The translations under genes were made by a program, and so were the position numbers. The notes beneath the pieces are model-generated. The model was not told the origin of the DNA. It saw only the letters and a program-made list of their open reading frames with translations, and did not search any database. Shown piece after piece: positions 35,210-46,110 of a DNA stretch of 64,000 nt. Source of the DNA: Sequoia sempervirens (taxonomy: Eukaryota > Streptophyta > Pinopsida > Cupressales > Cupressaceae); the NCBI GenBank assembly GCA_007258455.2, contig VDFB02193867.1, positions 568,792,656 through 568,856,655 on the forward strand. The letters run 5' to 3'. How positions within the stretch are numbered: position 1 is the stretch's first letter; every line of letters starts with the position of its first letter.

Positions 35210-36977
35210 TGGTGGCTAAACTCTATTGGAGATGGTGTTCTCAACAACAATAGATTTGGGCAAAGATCCTCACCTCTAAATACCTCGGGGTTGTGGAGGG
35301 TGCAGACGTGTCTAGATATAGTCTTATGGGTAAAGGTTCTATGGTTTGGGGTACCCTCAAAAGGGGTGCCAAGTTGACCAAACAAGGTTTGTTATGGATT
35401 TACAATAGAGGTTCAGATGCCTTTTTTGGTTTGATTCTTGGGATGGGAACCCTCCTATTATGTCTATCCACCCTCACCTACAAGATTTATGTTAGAACTT
35501 TTTGGAAGTTGGATGGAATCATGTAGTGGATTTCAAAACTCCTCATGTTCTAGCCCATGCTACGGTGTATAGGTGGAAGGACCTACATGAATGGCCTCCT
35601 GGGGATTGATGGAGGATTGTCAAGAAGTGACTTGCATTATGGCTGGTAGGATTTGCAATTCTCTTCTAGAGAGGGATATTCTGGCTTGGGGTCATGACCA
35701 AAAAGTCAAATTCTCTGTTGCCTCTGGGTATCAAGGTTTGGATAAATAGATTTTTGGTTGTACAAGGGTCCCTTGGTGGAAACAGATCTGGTATAATTTA
35801 TCTTGGCCCAAGTGCAATTTTTTCTCTTGGCTGGTGGTTCATAATCGATGCTTGACTTGAGAAAATCTCTAGAAGTGCGGTTTTCAAGGCCCCTCTATGT
35901 GTGTCCTGTGCTCTAATAGTTATGAGAACTCTTCTCTTCTCTTATTTCAATGTTCTTTTGTTAGGGAGATTTGGCATATTTGGTGGGAAGTATGGAAACA
36001 ACCGTGTAGGCATGCCTCTTCTTTGGTTGATTTTTGGATCAAGCTAGGGAACTCTCCAACGAAGACTTCTTTCCTCCACATTGCTTGGACTATTGGTCCT
36101 AGTTTGCTTAGCTGGCATACTTGGCTGGAGCACAACCATAGGATCTTTTTGGATAAGAAACTTCAGGTGCAGTAAGTTTGGATGAGAATTTTAGGGGGCC
36201 TTCAAAAGACTTTGGCGGCCAAGTGTGATCTTTTGATTCCCGTGGATCTTGGTGATATAGGTTTGGTTTGAAGTTTGGAGCTTCTTATTGGTGTTAGGGG
36301 TGGGCCTAGGTTTGGTCTGGGTTGGAGTGTTAGAGGGAAGGTTTTGAGAGATGGTCATTGGATGCTGCCTTCGCTTGGGGTGCTAAAGATTAATACTGAT
36401 GGGTCCTCTAGAGGCAATCCTGGGCATGTTGGGGTTGGTGGTATTGGCAAAGATAGTATTGGAGTGGTTAAGTTCTTCTTCTTGGAGTATAAAGGTCAAC
36501 ACTCTAACAATTTCATGGAGGCTTTGACTATTCTCTTCGCTCTGGAAAGGGCTTGTGCTCTTGGTTGGAGACGGATAATATGTGAGTCAGACTCTCAGAT
36601 TGTGATTGACTTGTTGAATAAGCGTCGTTTGGAGGACGTGAACTAGCGGCTGGCTATGGTGGTTAATCAAATCATCTCGCTGGGTGGGTTCCTGGACTCT
36701 ATCGCCTTCTGCCATATCCCATGAGAGTGGAATAAGGTGGCTAATGGCTTGGCTAAATGGGTGTCTGAGCGAATAGGAACTTGGCATGTGGAAGATTGGA
36801 GTTGTCTTCCTGAGGATCTTTCTCAAGCGCTGGAGGATATGAGATGTTTTTTGAGAGTGGATTGACATGGCTTTGTTGTTGGTCTTTGACCCTTAAGGAT
36901 CGTTTGTTCTTTTTAACTTTGTACTGTTTTCTTGATTCAATAAAGCTTTTACCTTCTTTTTATTAAAAAAAATAAAA
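35210..36977 (+). mobile_element. 5'-truncated L1-type LINE
   Basis: Flanked by a perfect 15-bp target duplication TTCCATCTTCAAAAT (35195-35209 and 36978-36992). It ends in CAATAAAG (36938-36945) and a short A-rich tail (36965-36977). Only the C-terminal part of ORF2 is present: a post-RT linker (35330-35560), a zinc-binding RT-associated domain and an RNase H domain. Endonuclease and RT are absent, as expected for a 5' truncation during target-primed reverse transcription. Several stops show it is inactive. Confidence 0.92.
35790..36864 (+). pseudogene. LINE ORF2 C-terminus: zf-RVT and RNase H (decayed)
   Basis: The open part begins with FQGPSMCVLCSN and LLFQCSFVREIW (zf-RVT Cys pattern), with WTIGPSLLSWHTWLEHNHRIF. 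The same frame continues through stops at 36173 (TAA) and 36263-36270 (TGA) into RNase H at 36275-36646: LKINTDGSSRGNPGHVG (Asp), NNFMEALTILFALERA (Glu), ICESDSQIVIDLLN (Asp). Further in-frame stops at 36644 (TAG) and 36722 (TGA, in HIP-stop-EWNKVANGLAKW) precede the natural end near 36862. The catalytic D/E/D residues are still present. RNase H removes the RNA strand during copying. Confidence 0.88.
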
Positions 36978-37428
36978 TTCCATCTTCAAAATCCAACTAA
37001 ATGTTATACTTAAATTCATTTAATTTCTACAACTAATTCAACATTAAATTATTTTCTATCTAAAATATAGATTTTTATGCAAGTGATTTATTTTCCCTTA
37101 CAAATTGATCGTCATCCCATGTCTCAAACTTATGAAGAAATTGAAGAGGGAGGCATCAACGTCTTTTATCTAACCATATATCATTTATCATTTAGAGGTA
37201 ATTTTTCTTACCTTTGAACTTTCAAGATTTATCAAGGAAAAAGATATTGAGAGTTGTGTGTAGTAGCCGGTTTCAAGCATAAAACAACAAAGAAGTCGCA
37301 GTTTCATATCCGAAAAATCCAAAACCAAAAGGAGTTCTTGATTTAAATATAACTTCTTAAACTGGACCTAGTTTAGGAGTAATTAATTTTGATTTTAATA
37401 TAAATATTAGGCAACCACTGGACATCGA

Positions 37429-37500
37429 GGTCCCATGGTCTAGTGGTGAGGACATTGGACTCTGAATCCAGTAACCCGAGTTCAAATCTCGGTGGGACCT
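37429..37500 (+). tRNA. tRNA-Gln (anticodon CUG)
   Basis: A full 72-base cloverleaf. Acceptor GGTCCCA pairs with TGGGACC. The anticodon stem TTGGA/TCCAG closes the loop CTCTGAA with anticodon CTG at 37462-37464. The T arm is CGAG-TTCAAAT-CTCG, and T is the discriminator base. Internal A box (TGGTCTAGTGG) and B box (GAGTTCAAATC) are present, and TTTT at 37501-37504 provides a Pol III stop. No intron; the CCA end is not encoded, as usual for nuclear plant tRNAs. The D loop reads GTGGTGAGG where I would expect GTGGTTAGG from memory of related genes. Probably functional. Confidence 0.95.
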
Positions 37501-37504
37501 TTTT
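37501..37504 (+). terminator. Pol III terminator of tRNA-Gln
   Basis: A T run begins with the discriminator base and continues for four more Ts, directly after the acceptor stem. Confidence 0.8.
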
Positions 37505-37560
37505 GGCTTATTGCTCATCTTAATCACTAATATAATACAGAAAACGTTTTAGTTTTGTAA

Positions 37561-37707
37561 GTTTATCCTCAAACAGGACAGTAATAAGAAAGAAACATTT
37601 TAGTTTTTAATCCAAATCTGTCCCGTTTAGTTAGCAGTTTATCCTGAGGCAGGACTGGGAAAAAAAATAAAAAATTATTAGTTTATAGTTTATCCTTAAT
37701 CAGGACT
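37561..37707 (+). repeat. three-copy motif GTTTATCCT-N5-CAGGAC
   Basis: GTTTATCCTCAAACAGGAC (37561), GTTTATCCTGAGGCAGGAC (37637) and GTTTATCCTTAATCAGGAC (37688), 76 and 51 bases apart. They lie between the tRNA gene and the 3' end of the lipid-transfer gene. Function unknown. Confidence 0.75.
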
Positions 37708-37945
37708 GTCACTAAGGATTTATGTAAGACAGTCGTCTAACAAGGAACACATTTCAGTTTGTTCGGTAGAAACATTTCAGAATCCACAGGCACTAGGATG
37801 ATAGTTTGCACAGAACTTATTCACAATCCATTTTTTCAATCTTTAAAAACCAAAACACAAATTTATCATTTTACTTGATCTAATAATAAATGATGGATGC
37901 TATAATTATTCAAAACATTTTTCATAAAACCTCTCAATGTGGCAA

Positions 37946-38245
37946 CTATGGAGAAGATTTACATTGGAAGGAGGGAGGAACATGAATATTACAAGCCCCA
38001 ACATATTCATCAGCAAGTTGAAGAGCACTTGCAGAGATGAGAACAGAACAGAAACAGTCTAAGCTCAGTTTCTTGACGCCCTTACAACAAAGGGCATGAG
38101 GGGTTTTCATGACAGTTCCATCCACAACACAAGGGGCCACCAGAGTCAAGGCTTCATATTCATTGCTACAAACTGCACCACCCATATCCACATTCATCAA
38201 CACAAGAGCAGAAATGAGCAGTGCCATGGCATTCTTCTTCTTCAT
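37946..38245 (-). CDS. non-specific lipid-transfer protein (8-cysteine family)
   Basis: Encodes 99 residues, intact and intronless. Residues 1-25 form a signal peptide (MKKKNAMALLISALVLMNVD then a small-residue GGA-V site), so the protein should be secreted. The mature part has the eight-cysteine pattern C-x12-C-x13-CC-x9-CxC-x18-C-x9-C, which in plant LTP/2S-albumin-like proteins forms four disulfides around a hydrophobic lipid-binding tunnel. Family roles include lipid binding, cuticle deposition and defence signalling; none can be assigned here. The CxC hydrophobic residue is Phe. The spacing does not fit classical type I or II; it is nearer to DIR1-like or other minor groups. A TATA box lies 43 bases upstream. 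Start chosen as the first Met after it, with an AAG context and an Lys-rich n-region. Confidence 0.85.
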   Translation of the reverse strand: MKKKNAMALLISALVLMNVDMGGAVCSNEYEALTLVAPCVVDGTVMKTPHALCCKGVKKLSLDCFCSVLISASALQLADEYVGACNIHVPPSFQCKSSP

Positions 38246-38287
38246 CTTTGCTATGAATGTTTCACTTTCAGTACACCTACTTCTCTG

Positions 38288-38295
38288 TATATATA
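38288..38295 (-). promoter_or_regulatory. TATA box of the lipid-transfer protein gene
   Basis: The minus strand reads AATCTATATATACAGAGAAG, with the box about 43-50 bases before the start codon. Transcription would then start roughly 15-20 bases before the ATG, giving a short leader. Confidence 0.7.
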
Positions 38296-38479
38296 GATTT
38301 AGAGGGCACTAGTTGGCCTTGTAATCAACATGGTCAATGGATAAATCAACTTTATTTTATCCCTGAAAACTGCAAAAATCTCGCTGGCCATAAGAAAATT
38401 TGCAGGAATCCAGGTGTACAATACTCTGTTCTTGCTAAATTACATGCATTGGTGGAGAGAGGGGCACCGACAAAGTAAA

Positions 38480-39052
38480 AGGCAAGTGTGGAATATAGCT
38501 ATAAAAATCTGAATATCTACCAGGCTAGGTCAGGACTGGAATTTGATGGTCAATTTGGTGGTTCTTGTAATTTTAGATGGTATATTAAATATAATATAAT
38601 ATATTAATTTATAGTCTTTTTAGAATATAATATAATTGTTTTTAATTTTTAAAATATTTTTAATAAAATTGTTTTGAATATTTTTTAACATGAATTTAGA
38701 AATTTACTATGAATTATAATAGTAAATTTAAGCTTTTTGCAATCATTATTAATAGTTATCATTGTTTTCTAATTTTACATTCAATTTTCAATATAAGATA
38801 TTCATATGACTAATAGCATAACAAAGATTTTCAAAACATCATGCTAGTTACATAGTCATTGTTCTAGCAATGATAAAATCATTTTCATTATGTTTTTCAT
38901 TCTAATATATACTTGAAAGTTGGGGTTTTGTGATGGTCAAATAAGAAGAGACCACAACAAAAAAGGGTATCTACCAATCTTCTTATTTATTTGCATTATT
39001 TTATTTGCTAGTAGCAGCCGCGTGCTAACACATTGAATAAATTAATATATTC
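38480..39052. other. AT-rich intergenic stretch
   Basis: Very AT-rich (38580-38760), with no gene, repeat family or RNA seen. Confidence 0.5.
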
Positions 39053-39260
39053 AGGGTTATGATTAGAGTTAGCATTTAGGATTAGGGTTTATATCATGGT
39101 TAGGGTTAGCATTAGGGTTAGGGTTTGGTTTAGATTTATTATTATGATTAAGATTAGAGTTTAGTGTTAAGATTGAATTTATGGTCATAGCTAATGTGAG
39201 AATTATGTTAGAATTAGGGGTAAAATTTTGGTTAGGATTAGGGTTTAGATTATAATTATA
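39053..39260 (+). repeat. degenerate telomere-like repeats
   Basis: Many copies of TTAGGG/TTTAGGG variants: GGTTAGGGTTAGCATTAGGG near 39099, then TTAGGGTTTGGTTTAG, and further GATTAGGGTTTAGATT at 39235. The plant telomere unit is TTTAGGG. Copies are heavily mutated, so this is an old interstitial tract and not a chromosome end. The Asn/Pro-rich minus frame 39069-39299 is a by-product. Confidence 0.8.
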
Positions 39261-39374
39261 ACATATTTCAGAGAAATCCCACATAGAGCATTTTTCCATT
39301 TTTCAAGAAGCCTTCCAGTATCCAATACTCATGTCTCACCCTCAACTCACAATTCATATAATCTGCTATATAAC

Positions 39375-39438
39375 GACACAAGACACTGTAGCCTAGTTTG
39401 AAGCAATCAAACGATTCTCTGGAGCAAAGAAAATGTAC
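39375..39438 (+). repeat. 64-bp direct repeat, copy A
   Basis: Begins GACACAAGACACTGTAGCCT and matches 39930-39993 with two mismatches (both G in this copy, A in the other). The match ends abruptly on both sides. The copies enclose the short ORF at 39652. Confidence 0.88.
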
Positions 39439-39598
39439 ACATTAACTATTCTAAAACTTGTTAATTATTGACCAATCTGTTCACGACAACTCCTGCTTTC
39501 AAAAGGAGCAAAAGGAAATTTGCATGAAGCTTCTGCCCAGGGAAGCCTCGACGATGAATCTTCAATAAACCAGCCAAAGGAAAAGAATTCTCCAATGG

Positions 39599-39608
39599 GT
39601 ATATATAT
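39599..39608 (+). promoter_or_regulatory. possible TATA box before the 39652 ORF
   Basis: GGGTATATATATG lies about 45-50 bases ahead of the ATG at 39652, the same spacing as in the lipid-transfer gene. A TA-rich run can arise by chance in this DNA. Confidence 0.35.
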
Positions 39609-39651
39609 GTAAACATGCAGGACAGTTAAGAGATATCTTCACTGAGCAACA

Positions 39652-39849
39652 ATGGCAGTAGAGTTGTATACTCAATATTTTTCCTCGCCCTCCAGTCATC
39701 CTTGCAATCTGTCTAATACAGTTACAGATGACTACATTCCCCACAAGCGTTGCTCCGATCAGAGTGTGGATGAGCTTTTTGGTGAGGCAAATTCTGAGGA
39801 ACTCAGTCTGCTTTCACATGAAGACATTAAACACAGAAGAAGAAACTAG
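39652..39849 (+). CDS. short ORF, unrecognised, possible gene 5' fragment
   Basis: A frame of 65 codons starting MAVELYTQYFSSPSSHP and containing CSDQSVDELFGEANSEE and LLSHEDIKHRRRN. Composition is ordinary for a globular or regulatory protein (acidic middle, basic end), unlike the low-complexity frames nearby. There is a TATA-like box upstream and a good 3' splice-acceptor-like sequence (TTATTCTCTATTTTGCAG, ending 39899) downstream. A donor-like TTTTGGTGAGG occurs at 39778, inside the ORF. It may therefore be the first exon of a gene whose remainder is lost. The acidic 'VDELF' stretch is vaguely like the N-terminus of some plant transcription factors; this is weak. Unknown function. Confidence 0.35.
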   Translation: MAVELYTQYFSSPSSHPCNLSNTVTDDYIPHKRCSDQSVDELFGEANSEELSLLSHEDIKHRRRN

Positions 39850-39929
39850 AGTATAGTCTTGTGTGAAAAAGATGAGAAGTTTATTCTCTATTTTGCAGTC
39901 TTTGCTACCTGATTCCACTACCCCCAAAT

Positions 39930-39993
39930 GACACAAGACACTGTAACCTAGTTTGAAGCAATCAAACAATTCTCTGGAGCAAAGAAAATGTAC
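39930..39993 (+). repeat. 64-bp direct repeat, copy B
   Basis: Second copy of 39375-39438, 555 bases downstream. No TG..CA ends or target duplication that would make the pair LTRs. Confidence 0.88.
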
Positions 39994-42900
39994 TGAAAAT
40001 CTTGCAAAACATTCATGTAAAGAAATACAACTTTATAGAAACATACCACATTGGCTTAAAGGAAGTTAAGCCAATACAAGCTAATTTACTCACAATTCTC
40101 TCCTTAATAAAACACATCAACACAGATTCCACAATTGAAGATAGACATCCCATGCTTTCTTTCCAAACAACGGGGATATAAATCTGCTGCAAAACACCAT
40201 GAAATAAAAATGGACTTCCTCCAACTCCCCGAGCCATTCCTATAATAGGCCACTTTCATCTTCTCTCAAACAAATTCTATTTTCTCTATCAGATGTTGGG
40301 CCTATTGTGCATGTGAGATTTGGCAGTTCCCCTGTTATGGTGATCCGTTCTTCATATTTGGCTAAAGCTGTAACTGACTAGTCCTTTGCATCTTTTCCTC
40401 AACTTGCACAAGGTCAACGTTTGAGTTATAATCATTCCGCTGTGGGTTGGGCTGGTATACATGTCTACCAGAGGATTTCCAACTATCCTGATCAGCTTTT
40501 GACTTGAGAAGACACATACAACACAACATATAATAGTACATTTTAAGATTAAGGACAATCATGACCATATGAGTAATTATGTCTATTATGATTACATCTA
40601 TACTATGGACTTGGCATAATGTATTGTGTAGTTTGCATAAAGCTAGGCATTAACACTTGTTGAATGTGGTCTATTTATGATCTTTCTAACACAATTGTCA
40701 TCACTCATGTGATTGTCCTCATCTCCAAGTTTTCAAAAATTTATCATGATTTCTCATATATTTCAATTATATAATGGGATTCAAGGATAGGACTATTCAT
40801 AGTAGTATTATGATATTTTCTAACAACCCAACTTCCTTTCTTGTAATATTTGTTAGGGTGGTTTTATAACAATCAATGAGAAAATGAGCTACAAGACTAT
40901 GTTCTAAGGTACATAACAATCATGAATAATACCATGTCTTGACATCCTTCATTACTAAGATGAGGACCTTATCATTGGAACAAAAAATTTAGTTCTAGTT
41001 TATAACTACACACTCAATAAAATCAAATAAGAACAATTGTATATGTTATTCATGAAAATATTTTGATTTAATGATAAGGTTATCTTAGCGATATTAGATG
41101 TATTTTAGGACTATCTCCTCTATATGTGTGGTATGGAATTTTTAAGTGATGTTGAATTAGCATGAAAAGCCTCTTAGGTGATATGAGACTATCAAATTGT
41201 TGATTGCTAGATCCTATAAGAGCAAAATGCTAGAGTTTTACATGAAATGATCTTAATCTTGATAGTAGCATTTATGCTACCTTTGATGAGATAGTCCTCT
41301 TAGTTTTCATGCTTGACTTAAATAATTGATGCATAACAACAAGTTGGAAACCTTCATAATTTAGTGCTTAAAGAAATCCTTCATAAAATCTATTATTGTT
41401 ATTGTTGTTGATTATGATAAGCTTAATAAGACTATCTAGGCACATGACCATCCTATAAGATTTATAGTAGCATTAATAATTGTGATTATAATGAATGTTT
41501 ATGGCTTTAATGATTACCCAAAAGTATCCTTTTCTCCTAGTGTTTTTATCTATGATGGTGTAATGATAATACATAGGAGATTAAGTGAGCCTCTAGCTTA
41601 ATTATGATAATAACCTAGCATGATTGTTATCTTATGGAAACATTGGTACTTCTAATAGCTACTATGAAATAATTATAACTCACATTGTTAAGAGGCATAA
41701 AACTTGTAGAAGTGATGCATGGTTGTATTTTATGTATTTCCAATGATGAAATCCACTTAATCATAGTCTTTGTTGGTGTCTCTAACTCACTCTTGACAAT
41801 TCCTAGTGTCAATAATGGCTCTATGGATACCACAAACATATTATAAAGGTGTGATATCCCTCATCATGCCATTAGGATAGCCTAACCAAGATTATAGTTT
41901 ATTAGTCATTATGTAACATCTTGTGCCTATGTTTGATAGTGTTATTGTAGGTGAAGTATTATTTTGGATGGTAACTTTATGGGCTATGTAGCTAACCTCT
42001 ATTGTGTTGCATTATTTCTCAAGCTAATACTATCTTATTGTTGTTATAATAGTCTTAGGATGTCATTTATTATTGACATCATGGTTGTTCTCAAATGGTG
42101 TTGACTATTCCCCATAGTTTTGTGACATATCTTTCTTCTTTCTTAATAGACTATTACCCTTGTGAGGAATGTTTTTTTAAAATTCTTTTATAATTATATA
42201 ATTAGTAAGGAAGAGATTTAACTTAGTATCTAGGGTTTGGTGAAAGTACTTGTCAAGGTTATTTTCAATTGTTATGAGTGTTGAATGTTGACCACCCAAA
42301 GAAAACAACCATCTTTACTAGATGTAGGACGCTCCTGTAGGATGATAAACAATTTATTCTCTACAACCATACTCACACCCTAATGCTGAAATATCAACTA
42401 AGATGAAATAAAATTCTTTATGGCTTGAATTAATTTCTTGGATTTAAGCAATGATGTTGACCTTTAAATAAACATTCCAACTAAACAAAGAAAATAAATT
42501 TATTAAGTACCATAATGGATCATATCCCAAGGTTGGTGTCCAAAATCATCACTCAACTCATATGAGACCCACCAAAAACATGCAAGATGTTCTACTACTC
42601 AATTCTCACACACTAGTTGAGAAGCTTAGTAAAAATACCTTTGTAATCACCACTGTTGGCTTTTCTTCCTTCATGAATAGATATAACAACTAATGCCAAG
42701 ATTCTTAGGGAATATTAAATATAAATTATTTTCCAATTAAACTTTGGGCATCCAAGGAAACTTTCAAAGAGTGTTGAAGATACATAAAATATACATAATA
42801 TTGCAAGGTAAATGTAACCTTAATCCTAATAGTGTTATGGTACAAATAACATGGTACATTGGTAAGGTCATAATTATTATGAGTCAAGGAGTTTGTGCTA

Positions 42901-45089
42901 GCATGTGTTAGTGGGATCAAGTGCTAGTCAAAGGAATTTACCATATGTAGGGTCCATAATGTATTCACAAGAATATGATTTTATATATATATAAATGTTG
43001 GGTGAGGTATATAAAAGGAAAATATTCACATGTAAGTAGATGGAGGCTCTAGTGACATTATGGACATAGTGGAATATTGAAGAGTAGGTTTGACACAGTT
43101 GATAAATTCATAGAATATGTATTGGAAAATAATACATTTTTAAGCTACATACAATTATATAGGAATGACTTACAAATTAGAAACGATACAAAAATTGAGG
43201 TGCATAGGACATCATTCTAGAATTAAAATAAGGCTAATAACTAATAGAGAGGGGTGTTTTTAGTTAGTTATCTTGCATGGATGTGGAAGTCTTCTCCCTA
43301 TTCTATAGATTTCCAATCCAATCTAAACTTCCATGAATTCCAATGTGGCATAATTTTACTCTTAGCTATTGATTGTTGAAGTAATCAATGCCTAAACATA
43401 AGGAATTATCATATTGTGTTCTTAGATTTGCATTGCATGTGTCAACATGTTAATATTTAGTCAAATACTCAACTATTATAAATTTTAGTTTCTCTCATGA
43501 GAATATATATCTTCACCATTTTATATAGGGTTACATGTAGTATATTTTAGGGGATCAACAAATACATGTCACTATTTTGAAGGATTAAAGAAATGTTTTA
43601 TATGAATCTAGGTATAGTATAGTCTAGTAGATACCTCTCCATAGTTTGGATGCCTCGATGCATAACAAAATGTCTTGGTGGATTGTGTGTATATCTATTG
43701 CCAATTTTTTTAATATATTATATCAATAGATTAAGTTTATTTTATTTATTTTATGTGGTATATATATAAGTAGGTATGAATATTTGAAACATATCTAATG
43801 ATGCGATGTCTCTTGTGTTATTAATAAACATGTCTATATGTTTCTAGTTATTTATTGCAAGCTCACTAATCTCTCTACCTTCTAAGTTCTAACTTAGTTT
43901 ATATTTAATAGGAACCAATTTGATATGGTAAGTGATCACCTTTAAATCATCATATAAACACATTCTTTTGATCTCCATGCTATTTTATGATTATTTTAAG
44001 TGATTATTACATACATGATTAAATATTACAACTCTATGCTAAATCCTTTTTGAACTCAAATATGACATGCATTTAGATAGTTATGCATGTATGAAGTTAA
44101 ATTTCATCTCATATAACTTGGAAAAAGTAGCTTTTAATAAATCTCTTGAAGTTGTATGAGTAACATATTGGAAATACTATGTAATATGATTCCAAGTTGT
44201 ACATGAAGTACGGAATATTAAGTAACTAGTTTATACCTTTTGTTACATATATAATCCATTGATATATGTTATGTAAAATGTTAAAATATATTTTGATGTA
44301 ATCAATATACTTGAGTTCTTATTGACAAGTAGTTGTGTTATTAGTATACAGAGGTATGGTTTGGAAGAGACTTAATTATGTCAATAATATTTCTCTTTAA
44401 TTAGATTTTCTAAACATCTTGGATCACCCTCCTTGGTCATGCACAACCTTATGTGAAGAAGAGCGACCCATTCCTATCAATTGGCCTCTTAGCTAACATA
44501 GTCTATTCGTTAGTCTTACTTCATTAAATAGGTCAAAATACACTCTCAAGCCTAGATATTGAGTGTTTACTCTAGGATTGGGGGATAATAGTGTTGAGAG
44601 TGAATATCATTGTTGACAAATACTTTTTTAATTTTTTGTATGGTTACGCCACAAGGGAATTACACTTTGATCAACCCCTTGAAAATGAACACCATTGAAA
44701 ATAGTAGGCAAGTGCCAAAGATGTAGATTATTCACATTTTTATGGAACCAAATTGAAATGTATCACTATTAATTGCTCTCTAGAATAATTGAACACTTGA
44801 TTTCCTAAGTGGGAGAGATGGTCAAAATAATAGCATTGAACACATTTGAATAAAGGACATATCAACATATTGCATAAACATGTGTTTAGTAAGTCACATG
44901 TAAGTAGTTAGCATCTTGTCATGTCAAATATTAAAAATTCAAGTCTTAAATTCAATCCCATGATGTAATTATTATAGCCTATTGACTTAACAATTTGGCC
45001 TAACACATACATTGCATAAAATATTTTGATTATCAATTAATTTTTATTTGAATTGTTGGTCAATTTTACAACTTGCCAATTGGATAATG
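39994..45089. other. AT-rich intergenic region, nothing recognised
   Basis: Five kilobases with only short frames and no protein or RNA motif I can name. Any transposon content is too decayed to see by eye. Confidence 0.5.
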
Positions 45090-46110
45090 CTTACTTATGT
45101 GGTTAGCCTTATGAAAGAAGGAAAAAGATAGAAAGTTGGTTGGATGACCCCATGATTGTGACCTAATTTAAGGACAAAAAGAGATGAGATCACTTTAAAT
45201 AGCTGACGAGTGCGAATCCCTTTGTTATAAGGGAGAGGGCCCGATGGTGGGTAGGGTAACTTTGCAAGGACCGAAAGCTTTCCATTCCATACAATACAAT
45301 AAATGAGTAACATTCATTTCAAGTAAGGAGATAGAGGTACATCTATCACATGATATATCCATAACATGTATACCAAGAGTTATCCATAAATACTCAAAGC
45401 AATTTCATATAACATTATCAATGTACATACACCATTAAGGGTGTTACAAATCATCTATTTCAATGATACAATAAACAAATCATCTATTTCAATGATACAA
45501 TAAACATGTTTACATAAATGTTATATTCATGAAATAAAGTTACAATGTACAAATGGGCTATGCAAGCCATAAAGAAATAGTATAAGAGATATATCCATGA
45601 CAAGGTAAAGCTCTGATCCTCATCCACCTCAACTCCACTGGTCTTCTTGTGCTAAGGGACAAGAGTGTAGTTAAGGTGCCTTTTCCACCCAACCACGAAG
45701 CACATGTCTTCCCTGGGTTTCTTCCTACCTCAAAGAAATCCCCGACCCTGCACGAGGAGCCTAGCAACCTGGAACAATACAATAGGAGGGAACTCTCGAT
45801 GCAAGCCTGATGCCTATATGCATTCCTATACTAAGAATAGCATATTTCTTGCAAACGAGAGGTGGCAGAGACCTACATAACATTTAATTATAGGCTTTTA
45901 TTCCATCTATTTCAATGGTACATTGCTTGGCCAAGCATTAACATAAAATAAATGATAGTTTTAGAAAAGGTAAAACTATCGTCTCTATGGATCCACCTTT
46001 GACATTCTGTCCCGGAAGTCTACTCATAATGCATAAATTCACATAAATCACATAATTGCATAAACTCAAGCATGTTCTATGCAACATTTACAGTAACATA
46101 TAACATTCAA
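45090..46110 (-). repeat. LTR-like segment
   Basis: Less AT-rich than its surroundings. On the minus strand TGTAACACCCTTAATGG begins at 45448, a start seen in some plant gypsy LTRs. A TATA-like GCTATTTAAAGTG lies at 45190-45202 downstream of it. A 30-bp tandem duplication (AATCATCTATTTCAATGATAC) occupies 45449-45508. No partner LTR or target duplication was found, so this is tentative. The minus frame 45558-45782 shows no known domain. Confidence 0.3.

Noticed and set aside
39010..39025. GCAGCCGCG, reminiscent of a small-subunit rRNA core motif
   Set aside because: The match ends after about nine bases and no other rRNA sequence is nearby.
45448..46110. TGTAACACCC as a gypsy LTR boundary
   Set aside because: No polypurine tract, partner LTR or target duplication; kept only as a low-confidence LTR-like segment.
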